Positions 7,540 through 15,297 of a stretch of 64,000 nt of DNA are shown here, in pieces; position 1 is the first letter of the stretch, and each line of letters opens with the position of its first letter. The position numbers and the translations under genes were made by a program. The notes under the pieces are model-generated. The model did not search any database. It was not told the origin of the DNA and was given only the letters and a program-made list of their open reading frames with translations. The DNA is from Geothrix campi (lineage in GTDB: Bacteria > Acidobacteriota > Holophagae > Holophagales > Holophagaceae): positions 1,543,505 to 1,607,504 of the forward strand of contig NZ_JANHMP010000001.1 in NCBI RefSeq assembly GCF_024609265.1. The letters run 5' to 3'.

Positions 7540-9030
7540 CTACTTCCGGGCCACCTTGGGGGCGCTCAGGTCACGGAGGGCCACCTGGCCCTGGCGACCG
7601 AAGTCGATGGCCTCGCCGAGGATGCGGGCGACCTCCTGGGGTGCGTGGAAGCCCATGGAATTCTCGGCATTGACGAAGTCCACGCGCCACTGGGCCTTGC
7701 GCTGGAGTTCGTAGATGGGCTTCAGCTTGCCTTCATCCACCCCGGCCTTCTTGGCGGCGGCGATGTCGTCGATGAGGTTCACCACCGCGTCCTCGGCACG
7801 ATCCATCAAGGCCTTGGTACGGTCCTGGATGGAGGTCACGCGGGCCTTCAGTTCCTCTTCGGGGAAGCGGTGGCAGGTCTGGCAGGACCGCGAGATGTTC
7901 AGCAGCGGGCTGCGCACCTGATGGTCGCTGATCTTGAGCGCACCCTCGCGGACATAGGGCATGTGGCAGTCGGCGCAGGAGACGCCGGAACGGGCGTGGA
8001 TGCCCTGGCTCCACATCTCGAACTCCGGATGCTGGGCCTTGAGGACCTCGGCGCCGGTCTTGGCGTGCTGCCAGTCGAAGAAGCGGTGGCCGTCGGGGAA
8101 CTTGTACTCGTCGTAGGTGGCTTCGATCTGCTCGACCTTCAGACCCTTGTTCCAGGGGAAGAACAGCGTGACCTTGGGTCCGCAGTAGTACTCCACATGG
8201 CACTGGCCGCACACCATGGATCGCAGCTCCTGGCGGGAGGCGTCGCGGTTGGCATCGTAGGCCACGGAGCGGTCGCCCTTGCGCCACTTCTCGATGGAGG
8301 GCAGGTGCGGCACGGGCTCGGGGCTGTTGGCCAGGGCCACGATGCCCCGGATGAAGCCAGGCTTGGTGACGCGCAGGGCCATGTTCTTGGGATCGTGGCA
8401 GTCGATGCAGGCCACGGGGTGCTTCACGAGCTTGGTGGCCTCGGCGTAGGGGAGCTTGCACATGGCCTCGAAGCCCGCCATCAACTGGGCCTGGGCGTTG
8501 GGGCTGGTGAAGGCTTCCTCCAGCGTGCCGGGCGCGCCGCCCTGCAAGCCCAGTTCCCGGAAGGCCACGGTGTTCGAGGCGTGGCAGTGGAGGCAGGAGC
8601 CGGGCTGCTTGCGCTCAGTGACGCGCTTGGTGTTGCGCTGATCGTCCAGCATGAAGGCGTGGCCCCGGCGCTGGTTGAAGTCGATGGAGAAGGCGTAGCC
8701 ATCGAAGATCGTCACCAGGCGGGGATCCTCCTGGATGCGGCTCTTGGGCAGGGCCTCGCTACCGGCGCCGCCGTACTTGGTGCTGTACTTCTCGGAGGTC
8801 TTCAGGTAGGTCTCGTACTCGCGGGGGAAGTTCTTCCCCCACTGGGCGGGATCGACGACCTTCTCGTCGAGGTCCACGAGTTTCAAGCTGGTCTGTTTCG
8901 CCTCGGCCTTGCGGTTGGAGATGCTGGCGTAGAGGGACATCACGAGGACCGTCGCCAGGGCGGCGCCGGCGGCGATGAGACCCATCCGGACCAGCGGACG
9001 GGAGAGCAGCGGAGTGGGGTTGTCGGTCAT
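7540..9030 (-). CDS. nrfA: ammonia-forming cytochrome c nitrite reductase NrfA
   Basis: A 496-residue pentaheme cytochrome c552 that reduces nitrite to ammonium with six electrons in the periplasm. Residues 12-36 form a membrane anchor or uncleaved signal. Five heme motifs are visible: CLHCH (146-150), CIDCH (208-212), CGQCH (274-278), CADCH (352-356) and CQTCH (383-387). The NrfA signature CGQCHVEYY carries the calcium-ligand Glu-Tyr, and KAQHPE (331-336) carries the Lys, Gln and active-site His. The first, catalytic heme is normally CXXCK in well-studied enzymes; here it is CXXCH, which is known in some NrfA lineages. The electron donor gene nrfH lies 72 bases upstream on the same strand, giving the usual nrfHA pair. 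Confidence 0.95.
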   Translation of the reverse strand: MTDNPTPLLSRPLVRMGLIAAGAALATVLVMSLYASISNRKAEAKQTSLKLVDLDEKVVDPAQWGKNFPREYETYLKTSEKYSTKYGGAGSEALPKSRIQEDPRLVTIFDGYAFSIDFNQRRGHAFMLDDQRNTKRVTERKQPGSCLHCHASNTVAFRELGLQGGAPGTLEEAFTSPNAQAQLMAGFEAMCKLPYAEATKLVKHPVACIDCHDPKNMALRVTKPGFIRGIVALANSPEPVPHLPSIEKWRKGDRSVAYDANRDASRQELRSMVCGQCHVEYYCGPKVTLFFPWNKGLKVEQIEATYDEYKFPDGHRFFDWQHAKTGAEVLKAQHPEFEMWSQGIHARSGVSCADCHMPYVREGALKISDHQVRSPLLNISRSCQTCHRFPEEELKARVTSIQDRTKALMDRAEDAVVNLIDDIAAAKKAGVDEGKLKPIYELQRKAQWRVDFVNAENSMGFHAPQEVARILGEAIDFGRQGQVALRDLSAPKVARK

Positions 9031-9102
9031 CGGGGGGTTCCTCCCGCGTGGGGGGCCACGCGCCTAGGGGTGGGAGCAGGTGCTGGATGGATGGTCAGAA
9101 AA

Positions 9103-9600
9103 TCAGCCCATGGGCCCATGGCCCACCTCCTGGTGGCAGCGCACGCAGCCGTAGAGGTCGGCCTTTTGTGTCGGATCCGTGGGCACGCCCAGCGTGCCGT
9201 GGGCGGTGATCTCGCCCGTCAGCTCGCCGTGGCAGCGGAGGCAGTTGTCCTCCAGCACCTTGGCGTTGCCGGGCTTGATGCGGACGGGCTCGGCGAAATT
9301 CAGCAGCGTGAAGGCCTTGGAGTGGTGGTACCCGTTGCTGGCCTTCACGAAGAACTTGTTCACGACGTTGTCGTGGGGCAGGTGGCAGTCGTTGCACACG
9401 GCCACGGCGTGGTGCGAGCCATGGCGCCAGCTGTCGTACTCGCCGCGCATGATGTGGCAGTTCACGCAGACTTCGGGATCGTTCGACAGGTAGGACGTCC
9501 CGTGGGCCGCCACGAAGGTGTAGGCCCCGGAGCCGAGGAAGACCCCCGCGAAGACGCTGGCCAGGACGCTCAACAGGATCAGGCGACGCTTTCCGCTCAC
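9103..9600 (-). CDS. nrfH: tetraheme quinol dehydrogenase NrfH
   Basis: A 165-residue NapC/NirT-family cytochrome that anchors NrfA to the membrane and passes it electrons from quinol. The GTG start at 9600 (VSGKRRLILL) is preferred: the frame extends upstream, but that part is not NrfH-like. One membrane helix (residues 7-30) precedes four heme motifs: CVNCH (45-49, followed by IM, supplying the Met typical of heme 1), CNDCH (69-73), CLRCH (120-124) and CVRCH (152-156). Length and order match NrfH. It lies directly upstream of nrfA with a 72-base gap and is presumably co-transcribed from the promoter near 9660. Confidence 0.92.
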   Translation of the reverse strand: MSGKRRLILLSVLASVFAGVFLGSGAYTFVAAHGTSYLSNDPEVCVNCHIMRGEYDSWRHGSHHAVAVCNDCHLPHDNVVNKFFVKASNGYHHSKAFTLLNFAEPVRIKPGNAKVLEDNCLRCHGELTGEITAHGTLGVPTDPTQKADLYGCVRCHQEVGHGPMG

Positions 9601-9655
9601 GAGGTATCCATCCGATGTCCGAGGGTCCGTCCTCCGACCGGAACAGGATGAGATA

Positions 9656-9683
9656 AAATTAGGACCTGTCAATCCGATATCAA
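9656..9683 (-). promoter_or_regulatory. putative nrfHA promoter
   Basis: On the minus strand TTGATA and TAATTT are separated by 16 bases, about 56 bases before the nrfH GTG, inside the only AT-rich stretch of the region. This fits a sigma-70 type promoter. A second TTGACA nearby has no matching -10. I could not recognise an FNR or NarL/NrfR operator. Confidence 0.4.
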
Positions 9684-9719
9684 AATTTCTTTTACGACTC
9701 TTTGGGTACCTATTGACAA

Positions 9720-9744
9720 CGAGGGCCGGTCCCACCGGCTCTCG
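9720..9744 (-). terminator. hairpin after aspartyl-protease-like gene
   Basis: An 11-base stem CGAGGGCCGGT / ACCGGCTCTCG (one G-T pair) with a three-base loop, 20 bases past the stop codon of the gene ending at 9764. On the minus strand it is followed by TTGTCAAT, a short T-containing tail. It separates that gene from nrfH. Confidence 0.5.
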
Positions 9745-9763
9745 TGACTGGAATGACCGCCGA

Positions 9764-10609
9764 TCAATGAGGCGGTGGCGCGGGGGATGGGACGATCCAC
9801 AGGCGGCCCGAGGCCAGGTCGAGTGTAACGATCTTGTCTTTCAGGAAAGGCATGCCGAGGTTTCCGTCAAGGATCATGTCGGGCGCGAAAGCCGGTCCGG
9901 TGGCGCGCAGGCCTGGGGCCACCTCGAAGGAGGCCTGCTGGGGGCCCTCCTTGTCGGAATCCAATCCGAAGAGCGCCGCGTAGGGTTTGGACACGAGGAT
10001 CGTCCCCCCATTCCCCGAATCGAGTTCCATCCACACCAACCCCTTGGAGGTGGGCACACCCACATGGGCCGACAGGGCACGCCCCTGCAATTCCCGGGAC
10101 AGGCGGAGGGGGATGGGACTGCGCTTCCCGACGCGGGCTTCCAGACTCGCGGGCGTCTCGACGATGAGCCGGCCGGTCGCGAAGTCGAGGGTGATGGCTT
10201 TCCCGTCGAAAAGGTCCAGGGCCAAGCTCCCTTCCACAGGCGCGGCATCCTTGGGAAAGAGGGTCATGATGTCCAGGACCCCTACCACTGGCGCCTTCAG
10301 CTGCAGCCGGCCCACCTTCACCTCCAGGTCGTCGCAGCGCGGGGTGTCCAGGCGCTGGCCCATCATCTGATGGCCGGTCAAGCGGCCCCAGGGCTTCCGG
10401 CCGATTTTCTCCGCGAAGGCGGGTGAGATCAGGGAGAGCCCTCCCGCCGTATCGAAGAGGAACAACCCCGCCCTGCCCCCCACGGTGGCGCGCAGGGCGA
10501 TGGTCTTCCGGTAGGGCTCCAGGGCCAGGACCGCTTCAGGAGCGGGAGCCTGCGCCTGCACAGGAGCCAGGGCGCAGGCGAGGAGAAGGGGGGCGATCCA
10601 GCGTCGCAT
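9764..10609 (-). CDS. periplasmic aspartyl-protease-like protein
   Basis: A 281-residue secreted protein. ATG 10609 is preceded by GGAG; a Met further upstream would add residues before the signal peptide. The signal peptide is residues 1-20 (RRWIAPLLLACALAPVQAQA). It has two retropepsin-like halves: FLFDTAGGLSLIS near residue 52, where the catalytic DTG reads DTA, and MELDSGNGGTILVS near 200, with DSG. This matches the bacterial retropepsin-like aspartyl protease clan seen as stand-alone periplasmic proteins in Acidobacteriota. The DTA substitution is seen in some members, and activity is uncertain. Its 5' end lies 16 bases from a MITE-like element. Confidence 0.75.
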   Translation of the reverse strand: MRRWIAPLLLACALAPVQAQAPAPEAVLALEPYRKTIALRATVGGRAGLFLFDTAGGLSLISPAFAEKIGRKPWGRLTGHQMMGQRLDTPRCDDLEVKVGRLQLKAPVVGVLDIMTLFPKDAAPVEGSLALDLFDGKAITLDFATGRLIVETPASLEARVGKRSPIPLRLSRELQGRALSAHVGVPTSKGLVWMELDSGNGGTILVSKPYAALFGLDSDKEGPQQASFEVAPGLRATGPAFAPDMILDGNLGMPFLKDKIVTLDLASGRLWIVPSPAPPPH

Positions 10610-10625
10610 CAAGGCTCCGGGCAAC

Positions 10626-10900
10626 CTAGGGTCTGTTTTCAAAGTGGGGTGTAGCCGCGCAAGGGGCGCCGCCCAAGCGAGGCCAGGAAAGCGACGAAGG
10701 CGATAGCGGCACTATCGGCGAGGAGCTTGACGCAACATCGCGCCGGGCGCCGCCCCTTGCCCTCCGGGACGAGCCCAGCCGCGCGCCCAGGTGCGTTGGT
10801 GGCCTTGAACGATGTCCGGCATCGCCCTGCGGCCACCGCCTTCCTGGATCACGCGGCTGGACCCGTCGCGGCTCGCATCCACTTTGAAAACAGACCCTAG
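10626..10900. mobile_element. MITE-like element with 22-bp inverted ends
   Basis: The two ends are perfect inverted repeats of 22 bases. The left end starts CTAGGGTCTGTTTTCAAAG at 10626; the right end, at 10879-10900, is its complement and ends CAGACCCTAG. CTAG at both extremities fits the YTAR target duplication of IS5-group elements. Inside are a near-perfect inner inverted repeat (10661-10674 with 10745-10758, 13 of 14 matching) and a mini-palindrome CGATAG/CTATCG at 10701-10717. No transposase is encoded in 275 bases, so it is a non-autonomous element. The right-hand CTAG supplies the TAG stop codon of the adjacent DUF4097 gene. Confidence 0.8.
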
Positions 10901-11709
10901 TCAAGGGTGATGCCACCGTTCACGGTGCTCAGGTGGATGTCCTGATCCCCTCCGGGGAAGGTGGCCTTGACGCGTCGCTTGGTCACTTCCACCTGCTCGG
11001 CACCCTTGGCGTTGAAGGTGATGCCACCGTTCAGCGTGGTGGCGGTGAGGCGCCCCTTCAGACCCGCTATCTGGAGGTGGATGGCGCCGTTGACGGTCTC
11101 GGCCTTGACCCCGTGGCCCTGCCCGTCCAGGCCCGTGCCCTTGATGCCGCCGTTCACAGTCTGGAGGGAGAGGCCGCCCTGCACCCGCTCCAGGGTGACG
11201 GCGCCATTCACCGTGGTGGCCTTCAGGGAATCCCCGAGATCCGTGGCGCGCACCTCGCCGTTGACGGTGGTGAGGCTGGCGGCACCCCGGGTTCCGCTGA
11301 GAGTCACCTCGCCGTTCATGCTCTCCAGAGTGGCGACCACTTTGCGCGGTACCTTGAGGGTCATCTGGCACTGGGGCCCACGGTAGGCACCCCAGCCATC
11401 ATGCTTGGGGTACACGCCGCGGATTTCCAGACTGTTGGTCCCGGATTCGAGGACCACCTTGACCTGCTCATCCTGACTGCTGGGCTTGAACTCGCCCGTG
11501 AACTGGACCTCCTCCCGGTCCCAGGCCTCCACGCGGATGAACCCATTGACGTTCTTCACCTTGAGCGTCGAGCCAAAGGCCAGCGGCACCGTGCGGGTCT
11601 CGGTGGTCTTTTCCGCCTTGGCGGGCTGGATCACCTGGGTCTGGGCCGCGAGCGGGGCCCAGAGGAGAACGGCGGCCACAGCCGCGGCGAAGGGACGGAT
11701 GAGGGACAT
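10897..11709 (-). CDS. DUF4097-type beta-helix protein
   Basis: A 270-residue secreted protein. ATG 11709 follows AGGAGG. The signal peptide is residues 1-22 (IRPFAAAVAAVLLWAPLAAQ). The mature protein is a run of short beta strands in which TVNG or TLNG recurs about every 20 residues (TTVNGEVRATDL, TTVNGAVTLERV, STVNGGITLD), the hallmark of DUF4097/DUF2807 right-handed beta-helix proteins. Such proteins are thought to be envelope or adhesin-like, with no enzymatic role established. A paralog lies at 19983. Its stop codon falls within the terminal CTAG of the adjacent mobile element. Confidence 0.85.
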   Translation of the reverse strand: MSLIRPFAAAVAAVLLWAPLAAQTQVIQPAKAEKTTETRTVPLAFGSTLKVKNVNGFIRVEAWDREEVQFTGEFKPSSQDEQVKVVLESGTNSLEIRGVYPKHDGWGAYRGPQCQMTLKVPRKVVATLESMNGEVTLSGTRGAASLTTVNGEVRATDLGDSLKATTVNGAVTLERVQGGLSLQTVNGGIKGTGLDGQGHGVKAETVNGAIHLQIAGLKGRLTATTLNGGITFNAKGAEQVEVTKRRVKATFPGGDQDIHLSTVNGGITLD

Positions 11710-11819
11710 GGAAGCCTCCTGTGATGTCAGAGATCGTGACCAGTGATACGAAGGCCTTCGGAGGGAGTTTAGGGGCACCCTCAGGGTTCTCCGTATACTT
11801 GGGGGCGCGCGGAGTCCCC

Positions 11820-12080
11820 ATGTCCCAGACCATCGACCGCCCCGAACTCAGCCCCGCCGAGTGGAAGCTCATCCAGGATCTGCGTTCCCTTCCGGACGCG
11901 GCCCTCCGGGACCGCATGCAGACCTCCATCGGCGAGCTCCTGTTCTTCTTCCGCACGCCCCGTTGCCAGGGCATCGGCATCGAGGGCTTCCCCTGCGGCG
12001 ACCCCCGGTCCTCCTGCGAAGATTGCCACCAGATCTGGGACATGCTCGACCGGGTGGCGGAGCGCGTGCGGAAGGACTGA
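11820..12080 (+). CDS. small Cys-rich cytoplasmic protein
   Basis: An 86-residue protein starting at ATG 11820 (MSQTIDRPELSPAEW). The N-terminal half is helical. The C-terminal half holds four cysteines, in RCQGIGIEGFPCGDP and SSCEDCHQIWDML. The last pair reads CXXCH, but no signal peptide precedes it, so a zinc or iron-sulfur site is more likely than a heme. I do not recognise the family. It is divergent from the DUF4097 gene and is followed by a repeat-bearing intergenic region. Confidence 0.65.
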   Translation: MSQTIDRPELSPAEWKLIQDLRSLPDAALRDRMQTSIGELLFFFRTPRCQGIGIEGFPCGDPRSSCEDCHQIWDMLDRVAERVRKD

Positions 12081-12132
12081 GTTCAGCTTTCCAGTTTCGG
12101 CGAGCCTCAACCTGATTAAAGGTTTCAAAAGC

Positions 12133-12372
12133 CTCCACGAAGTACACGAAGAAGAAGGCAGAGGCCACGAAGGCAGCTACCAGCCTTCCGCATTAGGACA
12201 TCCGGGCCTCCGACCCCCGATCGCGCATGGCGCGACCGACTTCGTGGGCTGCGGCTCCGGGCGGCTTCCAGGAGCCGCCATGGCCGTCCCCCGCGAAGGG
12301 ATGTCCGCGGTGCGTCGAGCCCCATTCGCGCCCTTGATGCACCCGCAGGGTGCCTTCGTGTTCTTCGTGGAG
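12133..12372. repeat. palindromic intergenic element
   Basis: This fills most of the 327-base gene-free gap after the small Cys-rich gene. The ends are inverted copies of a 19-base sequence: CTCCACGAAGTACACGAAG at 12133-12151 and its complement at 12354-12372, 18 of 19 matching. The CACGAAG heptamer recurs inside (ACACGAAGAAGAAGGCAG, then CCACGAAGGCAGC). Nothing in it codes. It resembles the cgcgaa-type palindromes at 17724 and 29798, and probably belongs to a family of short dispersed elements. Confidence 0.6.
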
Positions 12373-12407
12373 ATCCTTTTTTGACTGAAAGCCGCCGGAA
12401 TCGAGGT

Positions 12408-12884
12408 TCAGCCTTTCTGCCAGGCCCCCAGCCAGCGGTCACCGAAGTTCACCAGCACCGCGCCCACCAGGATCAGCGCGGCACCGACGAGGCGGATCCA
12501 GGACAGGCCCCGTACCGGAAGGCCGAGCAGGCCGAAGCGGTCGAAGACCAGCGAGGAGCAGGCCTGTCCCGCCACGATGAGGGCCACCATGGCGGCCAGG
12601 CCGATGCGGGGCGCCAGCAGGGTCGACCCGAACACGAAATAGGCCCCCAGAAAGCCGCCGAGCCACTGCCACCAGGGCACCCGCGGCAGCCCGCCCAGCG
12701 CCGCGAAGGGCTGCCCGGTGAGGGCCGACACCGTCAGCAGCGCCAGGGTCCCCACCGCGAAGGAGACGAGGGCCGCCAGCAGCGACCCGCTGTGGAGCGA
12801 GGCCCGCAGCGCGTTGTTGACCGCCGCCTGGAGCGGGATGGCCAGCCCGATGGCGAAGGCCATGATGAGGAAGAGCAGCAGCAT
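12408..12884 (-). CDS. YdcZ/DUF606-type DMT transporter
   Basis: A 158-residue membrane protein. ATG 12884 follows GGAGGT four bases upstream. About five hydrophobic helices are visible (MLLLFLIMAFAIGLAIPLQA, LLAALVSFAVGTLALLTVSA, WLGGFLGAYFVFGSTLLA, IGLAAMVALIVAGQACSSLVF, and LVGAALILVGAVLVNFG). This is the YdcZ half-size layout of the drug/metabolite transporter superfamily; the substrate is unknown. The frame is open upstream through a CPECCRHPLRDYHGPFP segment to the end of the cyclase gene, but no credible start or ribosome site lies there. Confidence 0.8.
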   Translation of the reverse strand: MLLLFLIMAFAIGLAIPLQAAVNNALRASLHSGSLLAALVSFAVGTLALLTVSALTGQPFAALGGLPRVPWWQWLGGFLGAYFVFGSTLLAPRIGLAAMVALIVAGQACSSLVFDRFGLLGLPVRGLSWIRLVGAALILVGAVLVNFGDRWLGAWQKG

Positions 12885-12958
12885 CCACACCTCCGCCGGG
12901 AAGGGCCCATGGTAGTCCCGCAGCGGGTGTCTGCAGCACTCCGGGCACAGTCTGCGCG

Positions 12959-13888
12959 CTAGCCCACGCACACGCGGTTCCGCCCTTCCAGCTTGGCCCG
13001 ATAGAGACCCGCATCGGCCCGGGCGAGCATGTGGCCCGCATCCAGATCCCCCTGAATTCGTTCCGCGATGCCCAGGCTGCACGTGACCTCCAGGTCGCAC
13101 CCGGGCAGAGGTACCGTGGTGCTGGCGATGGCCCTCCGGAGGCGCTCCGCGAACGGCAGGGCACCGTGCAGGTCCGTCTCTGGAAGGATCACCAGGAACT
13201 CCTCCCCGCCGATGCGGCCGGCCAGATCCGCCTCGCGCAGGGTGGCCCGAAGGCGCTCGCCGAAGACCTGGAGTACAAAGTCCCCGGCGCCATGGCCATG
13301 GGTGTCGTTGATCTGCTTGAAGTGGTCCAGGTCGCACATCAGCACCGACAAGGGCCGGCCGTAGCGCACGCTCAAGCCGAAGCGGGTCTGGAATTCCCCC
13401 AGGGCGCGGGTCCGGTTGGCCAGGCCCGTGAGCGGGTCCTTGGTGCTGAGATCAAGCAGGGTCTCGTGGAAGGCGCGTTCCAGCGGATCCATGGCCACCA
13501 ATTTGAGCACGTGCCCGCCGATGGTCAGCCGGTCGCCCGCCCGCAGGATCACAACCCCGTCGGTGCGCTCTCCGTTCACCAGCGTGCCGTTGGTGGACCC
13601 CAGATCCTCCAGCCACACCTGGCCGCCGGTCAGGGCGATCCGGGCATGATGGCGGCTGACTTCGCCGTCCAGCAGCGCCACCTGGACATCCGGGGCCCGG
13701 CCGATGAGCGAGGCGCCGGAGCGCAGCGGGAAGATCCGCCCCAGCGCGGCGCCCGCATAGGCCACCAGCGCCCATTCCGACGGGATGACGGCATCGTCGC
13801 TGCCCGCGCCGATTCCCGCCATCGTGGGCATGTCCGCGGTGACGGGCGGCCGCGGGGGGGGAGGCGAGGCAGGACGTTTGCGCGCCAT
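12959..13888 (-). CDS. FHA-GGDEF diguanylate cyclase
   Basis: A 309-residue cytoplasmic protein joining a forkhead-associated domain (about 50-130, with GRAPD, SRHHARI and GSTNGTLVNG at the phosphothreonine-binding surface) to a GGDEF domain (about 150-305). The active-site loop is GGEEF at 227-231, an active variant. An RxxD inhibitory site (READ, 218-221) lies exactly five residues before it, so feedback binding of cyclic di-GMP is expected. LDHFKQIND carries the metal-binding Asp. The family makes cyclic di-GMP from two GTP; the FHA domain implies control by Ser/Thr kinase signalling. It lies next to two tRNAs that read the other way. Confidence 0.92.
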   Translation of the reverse strand: MARKRPASPPPPRPPVTADMPTMAGIGAGSDDAVIPSEWALVAYAGAALGRIFPLRSGASLIGRAPDVQVALLDGEVSRHHARIALTGGQVWLEDLGSTNGTLVNGERTDGVVILRAGDRLTIGGHVLKLVAMDPLERAFHETLLDLSTKDPLTGLANRTRALGEFQTRFGLSVRYGRPLSVLMCDLDHFKQINDTHGHGAGDFVLQVFGERLRATLREADLAGRIGGEEFLVILPETDLHGALPFAERLRRAIASTTVPLPGCDLEVTCSLGIAERIQGDLDAGHMLARADAGLYRAKLEGRNRVCVG

Positions 13889-13997
13889 GAATCCTCCAGG
13901 AGGTTTCCTCTGTATCTGTCCGGAAGACTACATCCCCACCGCCAGAAGCACCTCTTGTCTTTTGCCCAACACCTGGTACAGTGAATCTTCCACTCGT

Positions 13998-14072
13998 TGG
14001 GGAGTGGTCTAATGGTAGGACAACGGTTTCTGGTACCGTCAGGTGAGGGTTCGAGTCCTTCCTCCCCAACCA
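13998..14072 (+). tRNA. tRNA-Gln (CUG)
   Basis: A complete cloverleaf: acceptor TGGGGAG pairs with CTCCCCA, the anticodon stem ACGGT/ACCGT encloses loop TTCTGGT with anticodon CTG, and the T loop is TTCGAGT. CCA is encoded. It is followed 18 bases later by tRNA-Glu in the same orientation. Confidence 0.95.
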
Positions 14073-14089
14073 CTTACAACTTGTTCGAT

Positions 14090-14164
14090 GGTCCCATCGT
14101 ATAGCGGTTAGTACACCGCCCTCTCACGGCGGGAACAGGGGTTCGATTCCCCTTGGGACTACCA
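14090..14164 (+). tRNA. tRNA-Glu (CUC)
   Basis: Acceptor GGTCCCA pairs with TGGGACT (first pair G-U), the D-arm contains GCGGTTAGTAC, and the anticodon stem CCGCC/GGCGG encloses CTCTCAC with anticodon CTC. The T loop is TTCGATT and CCA is encoded. It is co-oriented with tRNA-Gln and shares its terminator. Confidence 0.95.
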
Positions 14165-14168
14165 ACAC

Positions 14169-14193
14169 GGCCCGGCGCAAGCCGGGCCTTTTT
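14169..14193 (+). terminator. intrinsic terminator after tRNA-Glu
   Basis: An eight-base-pair stem GGCCCGGC / GCCGGGCC with a GCAA tetraloop and a run of five T, five bases past the tRNA-Glu CCA. Confidence 0.9.
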
Positions 14194-14274
14194 CATGGCC
14201 GAAAGGATCTCGACTTCCGCCATGGCGGGGCCGCCGGCAGGCTTGAGGCCCCCCGAGGGGCGTATCTTCTAGAC

Positions 14275-14424
14275 ATGTCGACCAGCATTCCCGCCCCGGC
14301 GCCGAAGGCGACACGTCCCGTCTGCTCCTGGACATGCCTGGGGCACTGCCCGACCTGCCAAGCCCACGCCGTGGGCAGGGTCAGCCCCGGGTCACCAGGG
14401 ACACCTGCATCGGATCGTGCTTGA
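14275..14424 (+). CDS. candidate small Cys-rich protein (49 aa)
   Basis: A short frame from ATG 14275 encodes a Pro/Ala-rich start (MSTSIPAPAPKATRP) followed by CSWTCLGHCPTCQ, a compact four-cysteine cluster that could bind zinc or iron-sulfur. It ends antisense to the last 44 bases of the kinase-like gene. A -10-like TATCTT lies six bases upstream, hinting at a leaderless message, but the paired -35 spacing is poor and no ribosome site is visible. It may be real or chance; confidence is low. Confidence 0.3.
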   Translation: MSTSIPAPAPKATRPVCSWTCLGHCPTCQAHAVGRVSPGSPGTPASDRA

Positions 14425-15130
14425 AGAAGTCCTTGTCGGGCCAGGCGCAGATGACGATGCGCGCGCAGGCCTGGGCGATGGTCGCCACGCTCTGGCGTTC
14501 GTTGTTGAACACGCCGTCGTACCAGCGGGAAGAGGTGATGTCGGTGTGGAGACACTCGCTGATGAATTTCTCCCGCAACTTCGACTGGGTGCGCACCAGC
14601 TTCTCTGCTTCCACCAGGGGCAATTCCAGCCGGCGGGCGATGGTCGCGACCCGGAAATCGAAACTGCCCTCCAGCCGGAAATGGAAGCAATTCTTCAGAT
14701 CCTGGCAGGCGACGGCGCCGCCGCGACCGACGATGATCGCGCAACCGGACATGGCGATCTGCACGAGGTGCTTCACCAGCTTGGCGTAGGCGTCATCGTG
14801 GGTGAGGTGGCCGAAGTGGGTCCTGAGGACATCCTGGGCATGGCTTTCATCCCCCAGATGGCCCAGGATTTGGCGGGACAGACTCTCGTCCGAAGCGACC
14901 TTGTCCACGAGGGCCTTGTCGAACAAGGTCCACGGTTGGCCTGAGGCCTCTTCCAGGAGCACCTTGAGGCGCTGACCGAGGGAGTAGCCCTCACACCCGT
15001 ACTGCCTGGAGATGGTGACGGAGGGGTGGGCCGGCGCCTTGTGGGCGTTCGCGAGGCGCTCCCGTATTCGCATCCAGCCGGATTCCCGCTCCTCGATGCT
15101 TGGAATAAGAGATTCGAAGGTCTTGGTCAT
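14381..15130 (-). CDS. cytidylate-kinase-like protein
   Basis: A 249-residue protein of the cytidylate-kinase-like family. After a helical N-terminus, SVTISRQYGCEGYSLGQRL (about 37-55) matches the family's phosphate-binding start, which differs from the classical GxxGxGK loop. DKALVDKVA, IVGRGGAVACQDL (about 138-150) and RLEGSFDFRVATIARR follow in family order. Members occur widely beside true cmk genes; they are presumed nucleotide kinases, and their substrate is unproven. It stands alone, divergent from the VanZ-LpxH fusion. Confidence 0.8.
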   Translation of the reverse strand: MTKTFESLIPSIEERESGWMRIRERLANAHKAPAHPSVTISRQYGCEGYSLGQRLKVLLEEASGQPWTLFDKALVDKVASDESLSRQILGHLGDESHAQDVLRTHFGHLTHDDAYAKLVKHLVQIAMSGCAIIVGRGGAVACQDLKNCFHFRLEGSFDFRVATIARRLELPLVEAEKLVRTQSKLREKFISECLHTDITSSRWYDGVFNNERQSVATIAQACARIVICAWPDKDFFKHDPMQVSLVTRG

Positions 15131-15297
15131 GGAACCTCCGGCTTCTGCACGGCCAAGCCAGGGCCCTACGTACGGAAGATAGGGCCTTCATAGCTGATGG
15201 CAAGGTCCCGCACTCGTCTCTTTTGAAGTTCCGCGGCTGGAGGCCAGCCCGCGCCAGGCCCGCTCGCATCTCCACACCGCCTGTGCTTGGATGGATC

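Noticed and set aside
9601-9735. Upstream extension of nrfH to 9735
   Set aside because: The added residues do not resemble NrfH and include the promoter-like AT-rich stretch; NrfH families begin just before the membrane helix.
10626-10916. A 96-codon minus-strand frame across the MITE-like element
   Set aside because: It consists of the element's repeats and has no recognisable domain; the inverted ends explain the sequence.
12885-12958. N-terminal extension CPECCRHPLRDYHGPFP of the YdcZ-type transporter
   Set aside because: No start codon or ribosome site supports it; ATG 12884 has GGAGGT at the right distance and family size fits.
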